The notes: a model not told the origin generated them from the letters alone. A stretch of 64,000 nucleotides of DNA from Nipponacmea schrenckii (GCA_030562195.1 JAUJPP010000006.1:3410001-3474000), one strand, 5' to 3'; counted from the first letter of the stretch, positions 46,334-58,920 are shown. Translations and numbers: made by a program.

Positions 46334-49300
46334 ATATGCATCCTTTATTTTTCTGCACAATCATCTTCATTGGCTAAAGGTTCATATGATACCTTGATTT
46401 CTAATTTTAGTACAGAACATATGGATTAATAGGGATCCAAAAATTGGTAATTTGCATATTTCTCGTATCTTTAGATGGTTATATCTCATGAACAAGACTC
46501 TTGGCAACATTCTAATTGACATTATTGGGTGTGATTTTTATCAGCTTTCTAACAATATCTTTATTTTAGCTATAGACCGAAAACTGATGAAAATACGCCT
46601 AGTAGAAAATAAGCGATTTTAACATTCATATTTTTTTATATTTAGTTCTATTTAACTTAAAAACAAAATTCGAACAGATTTATAATGTGCAAATTCCCAG
46701 CTTTCAAGCAATATATAAATCATTATGTATAAATAAAAATTGCGAAAAGTTTAAGAAAAAAATTACACTCTAATTAAACAGATATAAATGCAACAGGTCA
46801 TAAAATCTGATTGTGTTAATTTCTTATCTTTTGGTCAAGACACAGATTTTGACATTTCCAGTTAAAGTATCCCCAACCAATCAAAACAAGTCATTAGACT
46901 TTGTGGGCGTGGTTAAACCCAGATATTTTACATCACTGTGTGTATTTTTCTTTCAATCGAAATAGGGTCTCGGAGGATCAGTCAATATGTGTTATTTTGA
47001 TGGACATGTATATAGAATCTATAACCGATTGCCGAAATTTATATGGAAACTGATTTTTGAATTTTTAATTACGTATTTCGACTTTGGCGAAAACGTATTG
47101 TAATCGTTCGGATTATTTTATTTTATTTTATTTTTTTTTTTGTAATTCTTGGATGAGTTTGCAGACAAACTGGTAAAAGGTGCAGAAATTCTAAATCTAC
47201 AGTTGATCTTAGAATGATTTCTATTATCAAATAAAACCGGAAGTTCTATCTCTGACAGGAAGTGAGAACCGGAAGTTTAGGTTTTTTTGCTTTAGCAAGT
47301 TTATTTTCAGTTCGATTTTGACCGGATTTTCAGATTTGAAAACTTCAATGTATTTGTCAACTAACAATTATAGGTTTTATGCAATTAGGTTAAATATTTT
47401 ACCCACGATTTGCAATTCAATATTCAAGGGTCATCGGCAAAAATTTCAGACCGTGATTTCTCCTTTAATATAAATGGTAAAATTTTGAAACTTTACCAGT
47501 TAATAGGCGATATGTTTATAATTTTTGAAAAAATGTGAAAAAAAAAATTCCACTTCCGGTTTAGCCTCAAATGACGTAATTACGTAACTTCCGGTCTATA
47601 ACTGCTAGGTGAAAAGTGAAAACTGTTTTATAAATAACTTGTCAATAGTAATTGATTTGACCTAAATAATTAGGTCAAGCTGCCATATCGGCCGCCATTT
47701 TGAATTTTCGTTACAATTCTTAAATCCGAAATTCAGACACTACTGATAGACCGATTTTGATGAAATTTAGCACATAGATACAATGGATCATTATCTACCT
47801 TTTCTTGGAGACCGATTTTCAAATTTCGTATTTTCTTTCGAATTATTTAAATTTCGATTTTTTCAAAATTAGGTCACTTTAACGGGTACGGAAGGTGTGA
47901 CCCACTTAATCTATGACCTTGAAAATTAGGTCAAATAATATTCAATATATTGTCTACGAGTAGATATTTTTTAATTTTGCTTACTTAAAAAATTCATAGA
48001 GATAAGTGTACTTAAATACAGCAAAAATTGATAATTTTCATATTTTCGCCATCATTAACCGTTACGGAAGGTGTGACCTAATTATTTTATGACTTTGAAA
48101 ACTAGGTCAAATGATATTCAATATATTGTCTAGATGTAGGTCATTGCAAATTTAGCCTACATAATATTTTAAGGCTCTCGAAATACGTTCATAATTGTAA
48201 GCAATTCTAGTTTGATTTTGATTTAATTACGATTAAAAATTATAAAAACTTCGAAGGTGTATATTGTGACGTTGACCTTTGGCGATCTTTATACCTGTAC
48301 ATATGTGATACGTTCTATCCAATGGCATATTAAGCTTTATAGCAAAATGTAAACTTTCGGTTTATTGGCATTTAAAAATTGCTAATTTTTCCTATAAAAC
48401 GGTCAATTCACAAATTTTGACATTTCCAGTTGAAGTTTCCAAAACAAGTCAATGGACTTTGTGGGCGTGGTTAAGCCCAGATATTTTTACATCACAAACC
48501 TTAATGATTGCCAGTCTATTAACAAGCTCAAATGTCACGTGTTAAATCATGAATAAATCATCTCTCCCAATAATCGCAAAATCAATCTACATCCTTAAAT
48601 GACAGCCAGGAGACCAACAAATTCTAAATAGCCCGAAAGCTGCAGAAATGTTACAAACAGGTCTAGTTATTCTTTCCAATGGTGTATAACACTTGATTTT
48701 TGATCAAAATTGCACGTTTTAAATTTGCAAATTTTGTAATTTCTTCTATACTAACTCTTTAAATCGAAATAGGGTCTCGGAAGATAATTCAATTTGTGTT
48801 ATTTTGATGTACATGTATATAGAATCTATTGCCGAAATATATATGGAAACCGATTTTTGAATTGTTATTTTGATTTTGATTTTTTTTCGATTAAAAATTA
48901 ATCCAGTTAAAATGATTCAAAGATATTATATATCTTAAAGGGATAATAGGCGTTAGAACGAACATAAAAATTTAAGTTCACTCAAATTTGGACAATAACA
49001 GCATATATCCATCAGTGGACTTACCTATACATCAAAATCCCTCTAAAATCCGATAAATCCCCAAAATAAAGTAGTTAATCATAAAACGCTTGAGCCATCC
49101 ATCAAGCGATTTTCAAATCGTGTAAATATAAAGGGAAGTAACTCTAACATGTGAGTTTTCACGCGTCCTTGACCCCTACTGTTGAATTCCACAATGATGT
49201 TTTAGCCTTGATTTACCAGACGCTTTTATTCTCAAACTGAATGGAATCGTCGCTGGCTCACTTTTTTTTTAAATTCCGAATATATTTCTATTGTTGCTTT

Positions 49301-50159
49301 TTAAATTTTGGTAAAGTGTGGGATGCATACTTATTTAACTAACAGTCAATATGAAATACAAATATAAGCCGTAGGACGAGTGTATTTTAACGCCTATTAT
49401 CCCTTTAAATAAAAGGAATGATTGTTCATTTCTCGTTGTGGGCGATGTATGATATGGAATATTTGGAAGGAAATGACAACCTTTAGAATTTTAAATGATA
49501 TTCTCTTAAGCAAAAATAATGTACAGTTGAGAGGACTAGTGGTATAAGGGACGCAACTCTATAAAATACTCTCTTAAAGATGTAAAGCCGCGCTGTTAAT
49601 TTGATGGCTCTATGTTATACCATGGCAACTTGCCACAAATTGCAGGATCTAATGTTCCTACTACACCTAAATTAAGATTGATAAATAAATAAATAAACAA
49701 ATTAAAAGTATCAACGATCTGGAAAGTTAATTTAATCCGAGATCAATTTGTATTCTCAAATAAGGTGTTATGTCCCTTTATGACCACAAATTTGTTTTTT
49801 CGACGTTTTGTTTTACACACTAATTAAACAGATATAAATGTTACAAGAAGAGTTAAGAAGATAATGCAACAGGGCAAAAAGTCAAATTGTGTTAATTTCT
49901 TATCGTTTGGTCAAGACAAATTTTGACATTTCCAGTTTAAGTATCGCAACCAATCAAAACAAGTCATTATACTGAGTAGGCGTGATTACGTTCTATTTTT
50001 AATGACAGCCAGGAGATATAACACATTCTAAATATCTCGGAAGCTGCACAATTGTTACAAACAGGTCTAGTTATTATTATGGAATTGGATATTATAAATG
50101 CAACGTTTCACCCATGCAATAGAAGGGACGCGCACTGCCTTGGTACCGTCTAACGGTTC

Positions 50160-50162
<3 letters not shown>

Positions 50163-50190
<28 letters not shown>

Positions 50191-50191
50191 G
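50163..50191 (+). repeat. poly-T run
   Basis: About 29 T bases, with TCTA on its left and GGGAAGCTCGCTAGCCC on its right. Confidence 0.95.
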
Positions 50192-51520
50192 GGAAGCTCG
50201 CTAGCCCAAACGGAAAAAGATAGACTATTTTTGTTTTCACCAATGGTTTTTATATGGGCTGGAATCAAAAATGAATATCTAACATAATATTTTCGCTAAC
50301 CCGAAAGTGGCTAATTGCATAATATGCAAATAAGATTTCAAGCTAGCTCGGGCCCTAATAGTCGGATCGGTCTGAAATTTACAGGATATAGATAGATAGG
50401 CAGCGAAATTTAAAAACTACATCATCAAAATATTTTGATCACTTCCGGTTTGGGCGTGGGGACTTCCGGTTTTTTCGTCTCATGTCGGGCGACCCTGCTT
50501 CCCATGTAATTCAAGAATCTAAACAAAAACAGTATATTTAAGCTATACTAAATGATTTTAACCCCCTGAGATGAAGAAAAATGAAATTGAATGTTGCGCA
50601 TGCGCAGTTTTCAAAAATGGCAAATTTTTTTAAAAAATTTAATAAGTCCGCCAATTATTGACCGATTTTTATGATTTTGGTGTCTATCAAAACGTTGATA
50701 CTTTATCTAAAAAATTTTGATTTTCGAATTTGAATTTTTTTTATGCCCGTTCGAATTTTTCAAAAATTTAAAACTCTATATCTCGTGACCTTGACCTTCA
50801 ATGACCTTGACATTTGAGATGTAGAATGTCCTTGACCTCAGCTGTCTATAGATGTGCTGATATTGCATGACAAATATTAACTTCCGGTTTTATAGCCCAC
50901 CGAAATCTGACTTAATCGCAATTTTGGACGGTTATATTACACTTTCGTGCTCTAATGTTCGGATCGATCTGAAATTTACAGGATATAGATAAATACGCAA
51001 CACAATTAAAAAAATATCATTAAAATTTTTTGATCACTTCCGGTTTGGGCGTGGGGACTTCCGGTTTTTTATCTCATTTCAGGCGACCCTACATCCCGTG
51101 TAATTCAAGAATGTAAGCAAAAACAGTATATATTAGCTATACAAAATAATTTGTATCCCCCGAGAAGAAAAAATTCCAATTGCTAGTTGCGCATGCGCCA
51201 TTTTTCCGAGAATGGCAAATTTTCTTTAAAATTTAATTAGTCCGTCATTTATTATTTATGCCCGTTTGAATTTTTTAAAAATTTGAAATTCTAAATCTTG
51301 TGACCTTCACCTTCAATGACCTTGAAATTTTCCATATAGAATGGCCTTGACATCAGCTGTCTATAGATCTAACAATATTGTTACGCTTGTTCCACAATTG
51401 GAGGCTGAAAAGTACCGGAATTGAAAGCTAGCAGGTTAGAAGTTTCAAAATGTTCGAAATCCATGGGATAACGCATAGTTGCCACGCTCGGAGCTGTTCA
51501 CAGTTCTAGTTTTTTTTAAT

Positions 51521-51837
51521 ATTATACTATTTTCCCCGTAATACTGCATGGTGTTGCCGATCTGCATTAACCAAACAATTGGTTCTAATTTGTAAATATA
51601 ATTAGCATATTGTTAATACATATTGAATAGGTAATTTCAGAATAGACAACAGTGTGTAATTGATTTTTTATAAAAGCTTTGGATACCATCCCATGGATAA
51701 GTTACCTGGGGGGGGGGGGGGTTGGGCTAGGCTTACTTGGTGACCCAGGGGCCTAGGGTAGGCTGCTATTCCCTTTGGGGCTAAGACAACTATCATAAAT
51801 TTAGAATTTTAATAGTAAAGGTACCACGTTAGATAAT
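51521..51837. other. contig end, nothing recognised
   Basis: Includes a poly-G run (about 51709-51720) just before the gap; such runs often coincide with assembly breaks. Confidence 0.5.
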
Positions 51838-52337
51838 NNNNNNNNNNNNNNNNNNNNNNNNNNNNNNNNNNNNNNNNNNNNNNNNNNNNNNNNNNNNNNN
51901 NNNNNNNNNNNNNNNNNNNNNNNNNNNNNNNNNNNNNNNNNNNNNNNNNNNNNNNNNNNNNNNNNNNNNNNNNNNNNNNNNNNNNNNNNNNNNNNNNNNN
52001 NNNNNNNNNNNNNNNNNNNNNNNNNNNNNNNNNNNNNNNNNNNNNNNNNNNNNNNNNNNNNNNNNNNNNNNNNNNNNNNNNNNNNNNNNNNNNNNNNNNN
52101 NNNNNNNNNNNNNNNNNNNNNNNNNNNNNNNNNNNNNNNNNNNNNNNNNNNNNNNNNNNNNNNNNNNNNNNNNNNNNNNNNNNNNNNNNNNNNNNNNNNN
52201 NNNNNNNNNNNNNNNNNNNNNNNNNNNNNNNNNNNNNNNNNNNNNNNNNNNNNNNNNNNNNNNNNNNNNNNNNNNNNNNNNNNNNNNNNNNNNNNNNNNN
52301 NNNNNNNNNNNNNNNNNNNNNNNNNNNNNNNNNNNNN
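51838..52337. other. assembly gap, exactly 500 N
   Basis: A fixed-length placeholder, the same as 33731-34230. Together the two gaps isolate the contig 34231-51837. Confidence 0.99.
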
Positions 52338-52541
52338 CTTCACATGAAGCATCCCTTGATAGTTGGAGATCAAAAAGTATGTTAATGTCACTATTGTGGT
52401 AAAAGTCTTCCTTCCACTGCACGGTGTAGAAATCTTTTATATCCAACTGAGGTACAGAAAAGAGGCATATTAAACTCTGTATCCTTTCTATACAGTACTT
52501 TCTCTTAATAGGAAATAGAAACCTATTTTGTCTGTTTTCAG

Positions 52542-52688
52542 GTAACCTATAATACAGAAGCTTTTAAAATTTACAGTGAGCTGTCTCTACAGATGAATGA
52601 TCTACAAGAAATATCCAATGAGGAGTATGGTGCTCGGATACAGAAAAACTTGGCGGACATGAAATCTCTCTCGATAACCGTCGACTGA
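52542..52688 (+). CDS. BIN3: BIN3 terminal exon
   Basis: The acceptor is CTGTTTTCAG at 52541 and the stop is TGA at 52686-52688. It encodes VTYNTEAFKIYSELSLQM at the start and MKSLSITVD at the end, matching the BIN3 C terminus (YYSEMHKIFGDLS ... LRALSIVADD in human). It is on the same strand as 29583-32955 but about 19.6 kb away, past two gaps and ZIP13-like exons. Confidence 0.85.
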   Translation, partial: VTYNTEAFKIYSELSLQMNDLQEISNEEYGARIQKNLADMKSLSITVD

Positions 52689-53034
52689 TGAATATGTCAA
52701 TGTGGACAATATGGCCTCAAGATGAACTCTCCATAAGGTTTCATCCAGTTTCCAAGCGGTGTCTCAGATTCATGAGTTGAAGAATCTCTTACCACATATA
52801 CAAGCCTAGGTGAAAGTTTGATATATCTTTGTGGTTACGAAAGAAAGCTGGTTTCTTGATGGATTTCGACGAAACTTATTGTGAGTGTTTGTTTTAACCC
52901 AAGGATGAACCCTATTGAAAATCATACCAATTTAATTTAATTTATGTGTTGTCACCAAAATATAAGTTTAATAAAATGAATCGAATAAAACTAAATAGTT
53001 ATTTTCTTTAGATGACAGGACAATGGTATGTATC

Positions 53035-53660
53035 TTTAAAAGAAGGTTGAATATAATCTATTCTTCCTTCTATAAGTTTAGGAATATTGGATTTTAAACT
53101 TGTACTCTGGGTCATGAACTTCTCTCTAGCTGAGTTCAGCATTTGCTTTGACTAGAAATAAAAAAAATTGCTATTATGAAAGAAAGGATCACAAAGATTC
53201 ACCATGATTCTTTTACAAGCTAGTTTTTGGCTAAATCCCAGAAAATCCATAATTATTTAATCAATTTATCGACTGGAAAAAAGTTGTAGATTTGCAAGAC
53301 ATGGTAGCTCTCTTCTGACAACAATTTCATCAAATTAAAGTTTTTTCTGCTGAAATGCAATGTGAGGCAGAGTGCAAAAAAGATAATTTTGCTAGACAGT
53401 GGCATTTGCTTACTATTTTTGATTTCCTTTTGTCAATATATAGCATGCAGCATTTAAGGCCTATCTTTATTTTCCATCTCTACAACATGTCAGCATATTC
53501 AAGACTTCCTAGTTCCTCAATGAAAAGGGAATCTGCTTGAACGAATCATAGCCAAGTATTAACTACTCACTTGTTCCTGTTTGACTCGATTCTGACCAGT
53601 TCTCTCCCTTTCTTCATATTTAACGATGATTCACCGATATGATGTGACAGCACTACCAAG
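53035..53660 (-). pseudogene. BIN3: inverted BIN3 exons, partly decayed
   Basis: Two BIN3-like exons on the minus strand. The first ends at 53571 with donor GTGAGT and encodes VKYEERERTGQNRVKQEQ (human VEKYEEKEKTG...). In the same frame a TGA lies just upstream, near 53641-53643, after a weakly similar AVTSYR. The second starts at 53151 behind a TTTCTAG acceptor and encodes AREKFMTQ ... IEGRIDYIQPSFK (human REDF ... GSRLDYFQPSF). The phases of the two join correctly. After QPSFK (53035) no donor is found and the frame stops at about 53010. They belong between 32955 and 52542 in gene order but are inverted. Either a real local inversion or duplication, or an assembly fault. Confidence 0.7.
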
Positions 53661-53815
53661 ATGATACCTCCAGGTTTTTTCTGACAGGATAGTCTCTTTA
53701 ATGACACTTTCGTGAGTTTTTATTATAATTTAGTAAGGGTTAAACGACGCATCACAGAATGCCAGCGCTGGAGATAAGAAATTAAACGTTCAAGAACTCA
53801 TTCGTTAACTGAAGT
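53661..53815. other. non-coding, nothing recognised
   Basis: Flank between the inverted BIN3 exons and the 22-bp satellite. Confidence 0.4.
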
Positions 53816-55025
53816 AATCTACATTAAATTAACCAGACATCTAAATACAATTTACCAGTGATCTACACCCAATTTACCAGTATCTAATCATTTACCAGTA
53901 CTCTACATACAATTTACCAGTAATCTACATACAATTTACCAGTACTCTACATACAATTTACCAGTACTCTACATACAATTTACCAGTACTCTACATACAA
54001 TTTACCAGTAATCTACATACAATTTACTAGTAATCTACATACAATTTACCAGTGATCTACACCCAATTTACTAGTAATCTACATCTTATTTACCAGTGGT
54101 CGACACCCAATTTACCAGTGATCTAAATATAATTTACCAGTAATCTAAATACACTTTACCAGTGATCTACATACAATTTACCAGTGATCTACATACAATT
54201 TACCGATGATCTACATCCAATTTACAAGTAATCTAAATACAATTTACAAGTGATCTACATACAATTTACCGGTGATCTACATACAATTTACCAGTGATCT
54301 AAATACAATTTACCAGTAATCTAAATACAATTTACCAGTGATCTACATACAATTTACCAGTAATCTAAATACAATTTACCAGTGATCTACATACAATTTA
54401 CCAGTATCTACATACAATTTACCAGTACTCTACATACAATTTACCAGTATCTACATACAATTTACCAGTATCTACATACAATTTACCGGTGATCTACATA
54501 CAATTTACCAGTAATCTATATACAATTTACCAGTAATCTACATACAATTTACTAGTGATCTACACCCAATTTACTAGTAATCTAAATACAATTTACAAGT
54601 GATCTACATACAATTTACCGGTGATCTACATACAATTTACCAGTGATCTAAATACAATTTACCAGTAATCTAATAAATTTACCAGTATCTACATACAATT
54701 TACCAGCACTCTACATACAATTTACAGTATCTACATACCAATTTACCAGTGATCTAACACAATTTACCAGTAATCTAATACAATTTACAAGTATCTACAT
54801 ACAATTTACCGGTGATCTACACACAATTTCCAGCTACTCTACATACAATTTACCAGTTATCTACATACAATTTACCGGTGATCTACATACAATTTACCAG
54901 TATCTACATACAATTTACCGTGATCTACATAATTTACCATGATCTACATACAATTTACCAGTAATCATATACAATTTCCAGTAATCTACATACAATTTAC
55001 TAGTGATCTACGATACCAATTTCCA
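53816..55025 (+). repeat. 22-bp satellite, about 54 units
   Basis: CTACATACAATTTACCAGTG and AT, with many one-base variants and a few shortened units. Confidence 0.95.
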
Positions 55026-55059
55026 ACTAAGGGTAAATATATGCCAAGATCCACATAGA

Positions 55060-55672
55060 ATTCTAAGTAAATATACACAGATCCACTATTTAGCAGTATA
55101 ATAAATACAGTACACCCACGGCTAAGTTAACAAGATTCACCATAAAATAAGTATACAAGATACACTTCTAGAATAAATATAGAAGATCCACTTCTAGAGT
55201 AAATATACAAGATCCACTTCTAGAGTAAATATACAAGATCCACTTCTACTAGAGTAAATATAGAAGATCCACATCTAAAGTAAATAAACATGATCCACTT
55301 CTGGAGTACATATACAAGATCCACCTCTAGAGTAAATATACAAGATCCACTTCTAGAGTCAATAAACAAGATCCACCTCTAGCGTGAAAATACAACACCC
55401 ACTTCTAGAGTAAATATACAAGATCCACTTCTAGAGTAAATATACAAGATCCACTTCTAGAGTAAATATACAAGATCCACTTCTAGAGTAAATATACAAG
55501 ATCCACTTCTAGAGTAAATATACAAGATCCACTTCTAGAGTAAATATACAAGATCCACTTCTAGAGTAAATAAACAAGATCCACTTCTAGAGTAAATATA
55601 TAAAATCCACTTCTAGAGTAAATATACAAGATCCACTTCTAGAGTAAATATATAAGATCCACCACTAGGGTA
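55060..55672 (+). repeat. 26-bp satellite, about 22 units
   Basis: AAGATCCACTTCTAGAGTAA followed by ATATAC. It begins within 40 bases of the end of the 22-bp satellite and ends about 140 bases from the stop codon of the YWTD gene. Confidence 0.95.
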
Positions 55673-55810
55673 AAAACACAAAACTCATTATAGTTTAGTA
55701 TACAAGGTTGATTACCATGATATTTACCTCTCATCCGAATTCGGGATATTTCAATAATCATATCCAACTGTGTCGTGTGGTATTGTACTATCTGGTCAAA
55801 ATTGTATACT

Positions 55811-58684
55811 TTAAAAACGAACTTCAAGATACTTAGATTCAGAACCTATTTTAATTCTCGAATATTCATTTAGATCATGGTCGGCATTGCCAATATTCAC
55901 AGGTACATCGTATTTATTTTCTGTAGTGTTATTATTAGGTTGTCTGATTAGATTTGTCTTGAACATTTTCACCCATTGGAAGCAGATTATCACCAGAAGG
56001 ACTAATGTAAATCCACATCCTAAACTCCAACCTACTGTTGACCAGACACCAGTTTTAACATCATCTTCTCCACCATCATCTTCTACATCAACACCTTTTA
56101 CAACAGTATTTTCTACATCATCATCTTTTACAGCAGCATCTTCTACAACACTATTTTCGTCTACTCCCTTAACACTATCTTTGTCCACATCCTGTATAGT
56201 TGACGGGTATGATGCAGGAATGACAACCATAGTATTGGAAATAGGGCAGCAATAGTAGGGTTTCAATGGATTTATTGTTTTCATCAATTGAGAAGAAACA
56301 TTTCTGAAATAATAAAAGAAAGGTTACCTTGAGGAATGTTCCGTCTTTAACTAGTTTAGGTAAACGCTCGTTGCATTCATGAAGGAAGGACATGGTCTGA
56401 TTCAGTGTGGCAAGTCTTGGAACATTCAGAACATTAAAGTGATGTTTATTCACAATTCTTTTCGTTTGTGAAGGAAAGGACTTAAAATCAAATATACAGT
56501 GTATTAGTAATCCCTTGATACTGTGGAAACCGACTATGGGTATGATCTCTATATATTGGCCTTGAATTATTATTTTATGGTTTGGGTCCCGTATACAATT
56601 AATCTATATATCTACCTTTGACTCGAATAATACATAATTCCATCTATTAAAACAAATGTTATATCAATAGACCTAGAAATCAAGGATTGTCTGTTCTGTA
56701 GGTACATATTGGTACTAAAAAAGTTATTAGAAAAATCTATCCAGTAAAACTTTTCTTCTAAAATAGAGAGCAACAATATAGGAAGATTATCTTGAATATT
56801 TAAAATATTCACTTGGTTCAGAGATGCAGTTGAACCCGAGAAATGTGATGCACATCCAAAATAATTTCTTCTAAAATATAGAGAGCAACAATGTTGCAGA
56901 CCATACTTATAAGTGACCAAGTTATACCGACTTGTATATTTTGTACGAGATTTTCATTAACGAAATTGTCTTGCTTGTTATATATATTATTAAATTTATT
57001 GTTGTTTCCTGTAAGATATACTTACGTTGAACCGCTATAGGAATCAATTTGAAGATATTGAACCTCTGAACAACAACCACATTTATATTAGAATTTATAA
57101 GATACCTGCTTATCTGTTCTAAACTTGGCCCATTCCAATACAAACTGCAATACAATATATTAAGATAATAACATCGGCTTGTTTCGTCAGTTTTATCTGT
57201 TTGAATCCATCTTTTCGAATATATCTGGATATTTCAGATCCAAATAAATAGGATTAAAACACCTGCACATTTGTAGATGCGGAAAATCCACACAATACAG
57301 AGCCTACTTATCCTGTCTCTCCACCAGTCGACAACATTCAATATAAATAACGCTGGAATAGGGGCAGATATTTCGATCTACCATTAGTCTAAACTGGTAT
57401 ATAAAGCAGAGCGTCAAATCCCGCGATCACTAGGATTCCTGGTCCGTTATTTAACTATTTCAAATATTAATAAATTTTAAAATGCGAAAAATATCATAGC
57501 TGATCTGTTTTGTTTAAATGCTACTCATGTACATTCTGTAATTAGTGAAGCAAAGTGTCAGTGAGAAGGTGTTAAAATCTACAAATATCAAATTACAAAT
57601 AACTTACCAGACTTGGTTATCATAAATATCAATCCCTAATGCTGAAGGTACAGGATTATAATTCTTTATATTGGAATGTTTCAAATTGAACAGTTTTCTG
57701 TTCGTCTTAACATCAAATTTCATCAAGCCCCAAGCAGCCTCAGCAAATATTATTTGATGATTGTGTACGATGAATCCCATATACTCCATTCTATTCAAAG
57801 CCACAGCACGCTGTAAAATTCCTTAAAGAAAGAACCAGGTTCGGTTCGATGAAAATGACACATTCACTTTTAACTATTAAAGATAATGATAAATATAGAA
57901 TATCGGGAAAGAGAAATACACGTTTGTTCTGTTTGCTTTAAAATGTCTTAGGAAATTTGTTTAAAACAAAACCGAGCTACATTTCCTACATATGTATCGT
58001 TTCCTATAGTGGGTAGTTCATTCGGCTGTGCTTAACTCAAATTGCTAAATATAATATATGGACTGACACAATTTTCGCTATTGATTCATCCTAGTTAGTT
58101 TTTACCGACATCGGCACAATTTTACATCAAAAGTGTTCTAGAGAGTAAATATAGTATTTATGTTAGAAGGTAGTCATTCCTTAACCAATTTAATCCAAGC
58201 AATACCTACCCCTCAAACCAACAAGACTTGTGCCTTGATATAAAGAACCTAAATTGGTTTGAAAGGTTGTTATATCCACTCGCTTTATCTAATAGATTTC
58301 CTACCAAAGGTTTATTTGTAGACTTAATGTAGGTATAGAACAAATAGTCAAATTGAAGATAATTCTTCTCACTGAAGCATTTGTTTTTATTGTATATTGC
58401 AGATTACAACTATATTAACAACTATCGGGATTTTAAGGAACATTTACCTTTGTATGCTAATCCGTTTCTAAATTTCTTTGACAGATTCACAGCCGTCTTG
58501 TTGCCGTCCAGAGCCAGAGAGAAAAATCCATTCTTTGTGGTCCAATACAAGACACGCTGTTTTATATCAGCTGTTAAGTATTTGATATTACCATCTTTAC
58601 TGACATGGTATTGTTGCCATTGTTTATCTTTACAAATATTTATTACGTTCGGTGAATCCATAGAGGTAAAAATCACCGGTCTTT
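55811..58684 (-). CDS. YWTD (LDLR class B) propeller membrane protein, 3' part
   Basis: Six exons on the minus strand: 58684-58448, 57821-57608, 57144-57026, 56811-56616, 56457-56328 and 56191-55811, with matching phases; the acceptors at 57821 and 56811 were chosen by phase. Blade-like phrases are VLYWTTKNGFFSLALDG, GIDIYDNQV with LYWNG, EEKFYWIDFS and IDGIMYYSS. A short Cys-containing segment follows, then an acidic Val/Asp-rich stretch, one membrane helix (CGFTLVLLVIICFQW) and a tail of about 50 residues containing NKYDVP and NEYSRI, possible tyrosine signals. Type I orientation is inferred. 5' exons lie right of the LINE or beyond the window. Family: an LDLR-related receptor-like protein; no named orthologue recognised. 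An alternative acceptor at 56305 would give a different, soluble end. Confidence 0.68.
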
Positions 58685-58920
58685 CTGAAAATAAAATCGT
58701 TCCGTACAAGGTAAGATACAGGTTCTATCTATTGAAATATTACCTCAATTACTCCATTGTTAATAACAGTGGGACTTTGATAATGGGATAAAGGGACTCT
58801 GAAAATGTTAACTTTCTAGTGGTTATCTATATACTCGAGTACTACTGAACAGTCTAAACTTACGACATGTTGTGTGTTAGGACGGCTCTGAAACGTAAGT
58901 AGTCGTTAGACATCACAAAT

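Larger units (their letters stand above)
44407..51520. repeat. about 7-kb non-coding repeat block
   Basis: AT-rich, with no long frame on either strand and many copies of ACTTCCGGT and GACCTTGACCTT. Segments recur at intervals: GTGGGCGTGGTTAA contexts at 46905 and 48460, with a diverged relative near 49975; GGGTCTCGGA contexts at 46966 and 48772; TTCTTTCCAATGGTGTATAA at 45502 and 48670. A 180-bp block with GATCACTTCCGGTTTGGGCG at 50375-50560 recurs at 50950-51140. It looks like a pile of related non-autonomous elements rather than one gene. Confidence 0.65.

Noticed and set aside
51801..52446. Two minus-strand frames of about 200 codons
   Set aside because: Nearly all of their length is N; no coding evidence remains.
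53355..53540. 61-codon plus-strand frame
   Set aside because: Lies opposite the intron between the inverted BIN3 exons; no homology recognised.
58381..58791. 136-codon plus-strand frame
   Set aside because: Antisense to the YWTD exon at 58448-58684, which has matching splice sites and blade motifs.
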